From an uncultured Acetatifactor sp. (GTDB taxonomy: Bacteria; Bacillota; Clostridia; Lachnospirales; Lachnospiraceae), in assembly GCA_934394665.1 (NCBI GenBank), contig CAKRRS010000035.1:1-26655 (forward strand): a stretch of DNA of 26,655 bases, in the 5' to 3' direction. The position numbers and the translations under genes are program-made. Below, piece after piece: positions 1 to 6,660 of this stretch; position 1 is the stretch's first letter; every line of letters begins with the position of its first letter. The notes below the pieces were generated by a model. The model made no database searches. It saw only the letters and a list, made by a program, of their open reading frames with translations, and was not told the origin of the DNA.

Positions 1-1
1 T

Positions 2-169
2 CATGTAATTCCGGTGGAATGTAATGCCGGAAATCATGTGAAAGCTAAAAGTAGGATGGTTTATATGGAAAAATATGTACCGTTTTATGCAACCCGGTTT
101 TCAGCAAGAAATTTTAGAATGGTAAATGGGATAAAGGCAGTGCCATTATATAGTGTGTTTTGCATTTGA
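2..169 (+). CDS. C-terminal end of a DUF4143-type ATPase (partial, cut by window edge)
   Basis: An open frame runs from the left edge to a TGA at 167-169 (55 residues). It contains PVECNAGNHVKAKS, then a KYVPFYATRFS stretch and ends NGIKAVPLYSVFCI. This matches the end of the DUF4143 domain that follows the AAA+ ATPase domain in the large family of 'ATP-binding protein, DUF4143' proteins, where I know a pattern of IEVK.G...KAKSL, then KY.P..A.R.S and finally IPLYA. The family consists of cytoplasmic ATPases of poorly defined role, often in accessory DNA. Whether the full gene is intact cannot be judged, because its N-terminus lies outside the window. The reading rests on pattern recognition over a short piece; the usual acidic/basic IEVK core reads VECN here, so some decay is possible. 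Confidence 0.6.
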   Translation, partial: HVIPVECNAGNHVKAKSRMVYMEKYVPFYATRFSARNFRMVNGIKAVPLYSVFCI

Positions 170-219
170 AGTTCTACATCTTCCAGGTCGTTGAGGAAAG
201 ATAGTAAAACAGACTGCCG

Positions 220-580
220 TTATTTCGCAGTAAATGTGGAACGAAAATGTTCCGCACGGTATTGCTTTGGCGTTTTTCCGGTCTTTTCCCGGAAAAGTGC
301 CGTAAAATAGCTCTGGCTGGGAAACGCCAGGGTAGAAGAAATCACAGAGATCGCATGATCGGAATAGCAGAGCATATTCCGGGCGGTCTCTATTTTTTTA
401 TTTTGAATATACGAGCTGATACTGCATCCCATCTCTCTGGCAAAAAGGTGGCTCAGATAGCTTCTGACACTTCCATGCCGCCCTCAATACAGTATCTGGC
501 CAACAGGGCAGCCGTAATGGCAAAATGATATTTCAGATTTTGCAGTGGGGAATCCGACAGAATACCAAGCCCCTTCTTAT
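220..580 (-). pseudogene. AraC-family transcriptional regulator remnant with internal deletion
   Basis: Read on the minus strand, bases from about 580 down to 455 encode GILSDSPLQNLKYHFAITAA followed by LLARYCIEGGMEVSEAI and a TGA (453-455). A second frame then continues SYLSHLFAREMGCSISSYIQ and runs to a TAA at 220-222, giving the two helix-turn-helix segments of an AraC/XylS DNA-binding domain (SQSYFTALFREKTGKTPKQYRAEHF). In intact regulators of this kind these two pieces are separated by several dozen residues (a helical linker and the start of the HTH domain). The missing middle plus the frame change therefore indicate a deletion at about 450-460. The 70-residue open part could at most make the last DNA-binding helices. 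No N-terminal sensory domain is present. Confidence 0.7.
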
Positions 581-1056
581 TTCTGGAGAAACCGAAGGAT
601 GAAAATATTCTGTTTCCTTTCCATTTCTATGAGCCGTTATTGTTCACACACCAGAAGGCGCACTGGGTACCGACCATCAGTCAGACAGAAGATATCTATT
701 ATCCGGAAGAAATGGAGTATTATCGCACCAAATCCCTTCCCATAGGGTATCAGGGAGAAGTGGCATGTAAAGCGCAGTCTAAGACAATGGGAACGGAATT
801 CATCAGCGAAATGGTAATGGAAGCGATCACTGCCGCAAAAAATGCCGGAGTATCCCTGTACTGCGGAGAATTCGGGGTGATCGATCAGGCACCGATTGAG
901 GATACCTTCCGGTGGTTTGGCGATGTGGATGCGGTATTCCGTGAGTTTGGCATCGGCTGTGCAGTATGGACCTATAAGGAGATGGACTTCGGACTGATTG
1001 GAGAACACTATGCACCGATCCGCGAACAGCTGCTGAAACTGTGGAATCAGAAATAA
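574..1056 (+). pseudogene. C-terminal fragment of a GH5 cellulase-type glycoside hydrolase
   Basis: The frame is open from 529. Recognisable protein begins at about 574 with LEKPKDENILFPFHFYEPLL and runs to TAA at 1054-1056. GH5-family features include the HFYEP segment that follows the acid/base region and CGEFGV, whose Glu (codon 868-870) corresponds to the family's nucleophile. The last part (FREFGIGCAVWTYKEMDFGL) contains the conserved Trp of the barrel's last strand. The first half of the (beta/alpha)8 barrel and any signal peptide are missing, and there is no ribosome binding site or good start; TTG at 640 is the first start-like codon. The fragment begins where the AraC remnant on the other strand stops, so both look like debris from one rearrangement. 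Expression is unlikely. Confidence 0.75.
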
Positions 1057-1088
1057 CTTTTAAACAATCGGATATTGAAAATACCCGG

Positions 1089-1128
1089 AAAACCGTTGGT
1101 TGTCAGATGCGCTCAGCCACGGTTTTTC
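1089..1128 (+). terminator. Rho-independent terminator
   Basis: The stem pairs AAAACCGTTGGTTG with CAGCCACGGTTTT, allowing one bulged T and a G-T pair, around an 11-nt loop. It is followed by TTCTTCTGTTTTTTC. It sits 33 bases after the stop codon of the GH5 fragment, so it probably ended that gene's transcript and now insulates the downstream gene. Confidence 0.75.
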
Positions 1129-1176
1129 TTCTGTTTTTTCAAAGTCTTTCGGGGAATGAAAAATATCGGTAAATAC

Positions 1177-1193
1177 ACTACATTTTGTGTAGT
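1177..1193. promoter_or_regulatory. Inverted repeat just upstream of a -35 box (possible operator)
   Basis: ACTACA and TGTAGT form a perfect 6-bp inverted repeat around TTTTG. The repeat ends 6 bases before the TTGACA box of the promoter at 1200-1229. That position would suit an activator or repressor site. No poly-T follows, so it is not a terminator. No known regulator is recognised. Confidence 0.4.
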
Positions 1194-1199
1194 TTGATT

Positions 1200-1229
1200 T
1201 TGACATACCAATAGGTACTATGGTAAACT
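1200..1229 (+). promoter_or_regulatory. Sigma-A promoter for the TPR/AAA-like gene
   Basis: TTGACA (1200-1205) and TAAACT (1224-1229) are separated by 18 bases, with an extended -10 TG at 1221-1222. Transcription would start near 1236, leaving a leader of about 85 nt before the TTG start at 1322. No other promoter of comparable quality is visible between 1057 and 1321. Confidence 0.7.
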
Positions 1230-1321
1230 GAATAAGAAAAAAGTGGGATAGTCTGCTTGGGGGAGAAAAGAAGCTTCACGGAAGAAATTCAGACCGGGAA
1301 AAGTTAAGGGAGCGAAATACC

Positions 1322-4300
1322 TTGGATAAGAATGAATATACAATAAAAGTAGAAGAGATCAAAGATCTGATCAGTCAAAGGCAATATGCACAGGCAGCAG
1401 AGATTGCCGACACGATTGACTGGCGGAAACCCAGAAGCGCCAGAACTCTGTGCATTGTCAGCGATCTTTACAAGATCAACAGAAGATATGAAGATGCCAG
1501 AGATATGCTGCTACTGGCGTATGAGCGTCGTCCGGGCAGCAGGACAATCTGTTATTCGCTGTGCGAACTTTCCATCAAAATGGAAGAGTATGTACAGGCA
1601 ATCGAATATTATAAAGAATTCGTACAGGTAGCACCGAAGGATCCTGGCAGATATATTTTGCAGTATAAGCTGTATGAAGCACAGGATGTAAGTTTAGAAG
1701 AGCGGATTGCTGTTCTGGAAGAACTGAAAAAGAAAGACTACAGAGAAAAATGGGCGTATGAACTTGCTTATCTGTATCACAGAGTAGGACTGGCAACGCG
1801 CTGCGTCGAGGAATGTGATGAACTGATCCTCTGGTTTGGCGACGGAAAATATGTCATAAAGGCGATGGAGCTGAAAATGCTGCACCAGCCCCTGACACCG
1901 GAACAGCAGGAAAAATATGATCATCGCTTTGACCCCACTCCTGCGTATGACTATGAACAGGGCAACAATGCGCAGGACGGCAGCTACGATGGAAACCGGG
2001 ACTATGCGCAGGATGGCAGCTATGATGGAAATCAGGGCTATGCGCAGGATGGCAGTTATGATGGAAACCGGGACTATGCGCAGGACGGCAGTTATGATGG
2101 AAACCAGGGCTATGCGCAGGATAGTAACTATAACGGAAATCAAGACTATGGTTATGCACAAGATGCAGGTTATGCTGAAAACGGAGGGTATGAACAGGAT
2201 AATACCTACGAACAGGTAACGGATGATACTAAAGTATATGAACCCGTTCAGCCGGCACAGACACCGGCACAACCGGCAGACGATGAATTTGACATTCATG
2301 TCAAGACAATGGATGTCGGACAGTATAATACGATCAACTTGCAGGCGGAACTGGCAGCAGGCTTAAGAGAAGTATTGGGTGATGACCGGGAGAAGGAGAA
2401 AGAAACATCCGATTCTATTACCCGTGCTATTGTGGCTCCAATGATGGAAGCCAATACAGAGACGATTAATTATCCTGAGATTCCGGAAGAAGACGAAGAA
2501 CCGAAGCCACAGACGGAGCAGATGGAAGGAACCGAAGTATTTTTCGGGGAGACCGGAGAAATCGGTGATTTATCACAGGTTCCTGAGGTAGAAACCGAAG
2601 ATATTCTGCCGGAGGAGACGCCGGTTACCAGACAGCCGGATGTGGTACCGGAAATGTCAGAAGTGCAGGAAGCAGCCGTACAGGAACCTGAGGGATCGTA
2701 TCCGGATACACAGGGAATACAGGAATTGCAGGATCCGGAGGCAGAGGAAATACAGAACCCGAATACCCAGAAGACACCGGAAACAGCTACTGTGCAGGCA
2801 AATGCACAAGACCGCAAACCGACGGAGGAACTCCATGAGATTACGGCAACACCGGCACCTGTTACACCCGTAGAACCGCCGAAGGAACTTGCAAATGTGT
2901 TGTCACAGGAATCGGACGGACAGATCAGCCTGGTAATGCCGGAAGCGGAGAGCATTGAAAAGCAGATCACCGGACAGATGAATATCGAAGATATTCTGGC
3001 AGAGTGGGAGCGTAAAAAGAAGGAAAATCTCGAGAAGAGAGAAGAAGAAGTCCGCCAGCATGTATTGCAGCAGACCGGCGCGATGTTTACGGAATTTGAG
3101 CAGGCAGTCAGAGACGGTTTGCTTGAAAAACTGGAGAAAGAAAAGTCTGCAAATGCAAATGTAACAACAGCCACGGAAGAGATACAGACACCGGAACCTG
3201 TAACAGATAAGATTACGGATGCCGATGAGGTAGAAGAACTGGAAGATATTGCGGAGACCATCGTGGAAGAGGAAGAATCCGCAGCAGAAACACTTCAGGC
3301 AGAAGAAGCCGGCGAGACACAGCCGGAAGAGGCAGAAAGTGACGATACTGTGGAAGAACTCGAGGAAGAGCCTGTATATGATGCAGAGAGTGAGACTGCC
3401 GAAGCCCCGGAGCAATATACAGATGCAGAGGATACCGATTCTGTAGAAACAGTCGAAAACGTAACCGAAGAAAACGAAGCTGCGGAGGAAGCCGAAGTAG
3501 CTGAAGAGCCCGGAAACGAGTGGGAATCGTCCGAAGAAGTGACAGAAGAACAACCGGAAGAACAACCGGAAGAGCAGCCGGAACGCCCTGCCGTAGAAAG
3601 GGACAAAGCAAAAGTCCGTGCGCTTACCAGAGAAGAGAGAGAACTCTATGCTCCGTTCATTCAGAGTAAATCTGCGAGAGAGCAGCTGGTCAAAGCCATT
3701 GATAATATCAGCCTTGCCGCTTATACCGGCAACGTGATCATTACCGGCGAAGAGGGAATGGATACCTTATCTCTTGCGAAAAACATGATCCGTGAGATTC
3801 AGGCGACCGACAGCAATTTCTCCGGAAAAGTGGCAAAGATTTCCGGACATGCACTGAATAAAAAAGACACTGCAGAAACATTGTCGCGACTGAAAAACGG
3901 CGCTCTTATCATTTGCAAAGCATCCGAAATGAATGATGGAACCGTGAATACCCTGCACAAGGCGTTACAGCAGGAGAGTCAGGGAATCGTAATCATTCTG
4001 GAAGATACCAGAAAAGAGATCGACAAGTTCCTGGAGAAGTACGAAAAACTGAGAGAATGTTTCAACGCCCGAATGGATGTGGAGGCACTCAGCAATGATA
4101 CCCTGGTAGCATTCGGAAGACAGTATGCCCGGGAAAAGGAATATTCTATCGATGAACTCGGCGTATTGGCATTACATACCAGAATTGCAGATATGCAGAC
4201 GATCGACCATGTGGTGACTGTGGTAGATGTAAAGGAAATTGTGGATGAAGCAATTGTCCATGCCAACAAAAAGACGTTGAAACATTTCTTCGATGTCCTT

Positions 4301-4360
4301 TTTGCCAAGAGATATGACGATGAGGATATGATTATTCTTACGGAAAAGGATTTTGCGTAG
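1322..4360 (+). CDS. TPR protein with tyrosine-rich repeats, acidic linker and degenerate AAA+ C-terminus
   Basis: This 1012-residue protein starts at TTG, with AAGGGAG (1306-1312) nine bases upstream. Residues 1-200 are helical repeats of TPR type (for example ARDMLLLAYERRPGS, then ICYSLCELSIKMEEYVQAIEYY). Residues 216-275 are five copies of a 12-residue unit, Y-A-Q-D-G-S-Y-D-G-N-[RQ]-[DG]. A long Glu/Pro/Thr-rich linker (about 330-760) has one basic, coiled-coil-like island near 550-620. Residues 763-1012 resemble an AAA+ module of CbbX type, but the P-loop position reads TGEEGMDTL (808-816), with no GKT/S, and the Walker B region reads LIICKASEM. ATP hydrolysis is therefore unlikely. There is no signal peptide or membrane segment, so it is probably a cytoplasmic scaffold or adaptor. 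Its function is unknown; glgB follows 114 bases later with no terminator between. Confidence 0.85.
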   Translation: MDKNEYTIKVEEIKDLISQRQYAQAAEIADTIDWRKPRSARTLCIVSDLYKINRRYEDARDMLLLAYERRPGSRTICYSLCELSIKMEEYVQAIEYYKEFVQVAPKDPGRYILQYKLYEAQDVSLEERIAVLEELKKKDYREKWAYELAYLYHRVGLATRCVEECDELILWFGDGKYVIKAMELKMLHQPLTPEQQEKYDHRFDPTPAYDYEQGNNAQDGSYDGNRDYAQDGSYDGNQGYAQDGSYDGNRDYAQDGSYDGNQGYAQDSNYNGNQDYGYAQDAGYAENGGYEQDNTYEQVTDDTKVYEPVQPAQTPAQPADDEFDIHVKTMDVGQYNTINLQAELAAGLREVLGDDREKEKETSDSITRAIVAPMMEANTETINYPEIPEEDEEPKPQTEQMEGTEVFFGETGEIGDLSQVPEVETEDILPEETPVTRQPDVVPEMSEVQEAAVQEPEGSYPDTQGIQELQDPEAEEIQNPNTQKTPETATVQANAQDRKPTEELHEITATPAPVTPVEPPKELANVLSQESDGQISLVMPEAESIEKQITGQMNIEDILAEWERKKKENLEKREEEVRQHVLQQTGAMFTEFEQAVRDGLLEKLEKEKSANANVTTATEEIQTPEPVTDKITDADEVEELEDIAETIVEEEESAAETLQAEEAGETQPEEAESDDTVEELEEEPVYDAESETAEAPEQYTDAEDTDSVETVENVTEENEAAEEAEVAEEPGNEWESSEEVTEEQPEEQPEEQPERPAVERDKAKVRALTREERELYAPFIQSKSAREQLVKAIDNISLAAYTGNVIITGEEGMDTLSLAKNMIREIQATDSNFSGKVAKISGHALNKKDTAETLSRLKNGALIICKASEMNDGTVNTLHKALQQESQGIVIILEDTRKEIDKFLEKYEKLRECFNARMDVEALSNDTLVAFGRQYAREKEYSIDELGVLALHTRIADMQTIDHVVTVVDVKEIVDEAIVHANKKTLKHFFDVLFAKRYDDEDMIILTEKDFA
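1967..2146 (+). repeat. Five tandem 36-bp units inside the TPR/AAA-like gene
   Basis: Five in-frame 36-bp copies encode a 12-residue unit: [YN]-A-Q-D-G-S-Y-D-G-N-R-D alternating with ...N-Q-G. The fifth copy is diverged (QDSNYNGNQD). Degenerate Tyr/Gly/Gln/Asp sequence continues to about 2210. The R-D/Q-G alternation suggests that a 72-bp pair was duplicated. Copy number is likely to vary between strains. Confidence 0.9.
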
Positions 4361-4474
4361 CATTCAGGGAAAGTATCGAGGATGCGGTTTTACAAATGGG
4401 TGTGATTTTACTCGGCTCTTTTGGCAAAATGGATGAATAAAAAGCCGGGAATATGTATAGCAGGAGGCGTAGCG

Positions 4475-6379
4475 ATGACGAAGGAGAAGGTATTTATTTC
4501 CGAAGCGGATCAGTATCTTTTTGCTCAGGGAACTCACTATGATATTTATAAAAAACTGGGAGCGCATCTGTCTGTAGAGGATGAAGTACAAGGCGTCTAT
4601 TTTGGTGTGTGGGCACCAAATGCGGCACAGGTAAATGTGATCGGTACATTTAATGACTGGAATGAAGAATCACATCCTATGCAGAAACTGGGCGAAGGCG
4701 GTATCTGGGGATTGTTTATTCCCGGGGTGGAAGAAGGATCCATGTATAAATTTCTGATCCATGCTTTAGATGGCAGAAAACTATACAAAGCAGATCCGTT
4801 TGCCAACTATGCGGAGTACAGACCCGGGACAGCATCTATTGTCACCGATATCACGGGTTTTGACTGGAAGGATTCCAAATGGCTGGAAGCCAGAGATAAA
4901 AAAGACATGAACAAAGAGCCTATGGCAATTTATGAATGTCATATCGGTTCTTTTATGAAGCACCCTAACAACGGCACGGCAGAAGGTTTTTACAATTATC
5001 GTGAATTTGCCGGGCGTGTCGTAGAATACCTGAAAGAAATGAAATATACCCATGTGGAGTTGATGGGAATTGCAGAACACCCGTATGACGGTTCCTGGGG
5101 ATATCAGGTTACCGGTTATTATGCACCGACCTCCCGTTATGGCACGCCGAAAGATTTTATGTATCTGGTGAATGAACTTCACAAGGCCGGAATCGGTGTG
5201 ATTCTCGACTGGGTACCGGCACATTTTGCAACGGATGCACACGGACTGGCAGAATTTGACGGGCAGTGCATTTTTGAACATCCCGATCCCCGTCTGGGAG
5301 AGCATCCCGAATGGGGAACCAAGATTTTTAATTATGGAAAAAATGAAGTGAAGAACTTCTTAGTAGCCAATGCTCTTTTCTGGCTGCGCGAGTTCCATGT
5401 GGACGGTATCCGCGTAGACGCTGTAGCGTCTATGCTGTATCTGGATTACGGTAAAAAAGAAGGACAGTGGGTGCCGAATAAATTCGGCGGAAACAAGAAC
5501 CTGGAAGCAATTGAATTCTTCCATCATCTGAATTCTGTGGTCAGGGGAACCTACCCCGGATTTATGACGATTGCAGAGGAATCTACCGCATGGCCCAATG
5601 TAACCAGTGAGATTGGGGGAGAAGGATTGGGCTTCTCTTTCAAGTGGAACATGGGATGGATGCATGATTTCTGTGAATATATGAAACTGGATCCGTTATA
5701 CCGTAAGGGCAATCATTATGCCATGACCTTTGCCATGAGTTATAATGACAGCGAGAACTATATTTTGCCGCTGTCGCATGATGAGGTAGTACATCTGAAA
5801 TGCTCTATGGTGAATAAGATGCCCGGATACACCGCGGATAAATATGCAAATCTCCGCGTGGGATACACCTACATGTTTGGTCATTCCGGTAAAAAACTGC
5901 TGTTCATGGGACAGGACTTCGGACAGGAGAGAGAATGGAGTGAGGAACGCGAACTCGACTGGTATCTGCTGGGCGAGAAGCTGAATCAGGGCGTACATAC
6001 TTATATGAAGGAACTGTTGGAGCTGTATCGCAAATATCCTGCAATGTATGAGATCGACAATACCTGGGATGGTTTCGAGTGGATGAACGCAGACGATGCG
6101 GAACACAGTACTTACGCGTTTGTCAGAAAATGCTCCAGTGGGAAGAACAATCTGCTGTTTGTGTTAAACATGACGCCGATGAAATGGGAAAATTATACGG
6201 TTCCTGTGCCGAAGAAGAAAAAATATAAGCTGCTGTTAAACAGTGATGAGGAGCGCTTCGGCGGCTGGGGCAATGAGATTCCGGCAGAGATCATGGCGGA
6301 GAAAAAGCCTTGTCATTATAAGGATTATTCCATCAGCTTCGACCTGCCTCCGTATGGCGCGGCAGTATTTCTGTTCTGA
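4475..6379 (+). CDS. glgB: 1,4-alpha-glucan branching enzyme
   Basis: This cytoplasmic enzyme (EC 2.4.1.18) introduces alpha-1,6 branches into glycogen by cutting and transferring alpha-1,4-glucan chains. The chosen ATG at 4475 has AGGAGG (4462-4467) seven bases upstream; an in-frame start at 4421 lacks one. The product is 634 residues, normal for a short-N-terminus GlgB. Residues of about 20-110 form a CBM48 domain (GVWAPNAAQVNVIGTFNDW). The GH13 barrel follows, with DGIRVD (310-315; D315 the nucleophile), AEES (367-370; Glu acid/base) and LSHDEVVH (433-440; D436 the transition-state stabiliser). The C-terminal beta domain ends YGAAVFLF. No other glg gene is in the window. It may be cotranscribed with the upstream TPR/AAA-like gene, since no terminator or clear promoter separates them. 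Confidence 0.95.
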   Translation: MTKEKVFISEADQYLFAQGTHYDIYKKLGAHLSVEDEVQGVYFGVWAPNAAQVNVIGTFNDWNEESHPMQKLGEGGIWGLFIPGVEEGSMYKFLIHALDGRKLYKADPFANYAEYRPGTASIVTDITGFDWKDSKWLEARDKKDMNKEPMAIYECHIGSFMKHPNNGTAEGFYNYREFAGRVVEYLKEMKYTHVELMGIAEHPYDGSWGYQVTGYYAPTSRYGTPKDFMYLVNELHKAGIGVILDWVPAHFATDAHGLAEFDGQCIFEHPDPRLGEHPEWGTKIFNYGKNEVKNFLVANALFWLREFHVDGIRVDAVASMLYLDYGKKEGQWVPNKFGGNKNLEAIEFFHHLNSVVRGTYPGFMTIAEESTAWPNVTSEIGGEGLGFSFKWNMGWMHDFCEYMKLDPLYRKGNHYAMTFAMSYNDSENYILPLSHDEVVHLKCSMVNKMPGYTADKYANLRVGYTYMFGHSGKKLLFMGQDFGQEREWSEERELDWYLLGEKLNQGVHTYMKELLELYRKYPAMYEIDNTWDGFEWMNADDAEHSTYAFVRKCSSGKNNLLFVLNMTPMKWENYTVPVPKKKKYKLLLNSDEERFGGWGNEIPAEIMAEKKPCHYKDYSISFDLPPYGAAVFLF

Positions 6380-6492
6380 TGACTGGCAGCACCGATCCGG
6401 GCACAAAACCGGTTAGCGGCAACCGATCGGGGAGGTCAGAAATGTTGTAACGCGAATGCGGCGGTTAAGAAAATACAGAAAACAACCGAAAT

Positions 6493-6536
6493 AAAAGATG
6501 AGTGTAACCAATGGCTGCACTCATCTTTTCTTTTCT
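6493..6536 (+). terminator. Strong rho-independent terminator after glgB
   Basis: AAAAGATGAGTG and CACTCATCTTTT form a perfect 12-bp stem around a 13-nt loop, followed by CTTTTC. The hairpin lies about 113 bases after the glgB stop. The stretch 6380-6492 holds nothing else I can identify. Confidence 0.9.
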
Positions 6537-6660
6537 ATCTAAGAAAAGAAAGTTTGATATTTTGCGTTTCACATAGAAAAACAAGTGCTTTCTGGAGCGA
6601 TTTGAGGAAATAAAGCCAGTGGGAAAATAGGCTTAAAACAGATAAGAGTGAAAAAATATT

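Noticed and set aside
1967..2146. CRISPR-like array
   Set aside because: Units are contiguous with no spacers and keep the reading frame, so they are coding repeats.
1694..2299. Minus-strand frame with Ile/Val/Leu repeats over the tandem repeat block
   Set aside because: The periodicity is that of the sense-strand 36-bp repeat read backwards; it lacks any start signal.
2470..3611. Long open frames on the minus strand opposite the acidic linker (Ser- and Phe/Leu-rich translations)
   Set aside because: They are the complement of Glu/Pro/Thr-rich codons in the TPR/AAA-like gene; no ribosome binding sites and no family features.
6537..6660. SigD (flagellar sigma) promoter before the DUF6240 gene
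   Set aside because: TAAA at 6611-6614 is not followed by a CCGATAT-like -10 at the proper distance.
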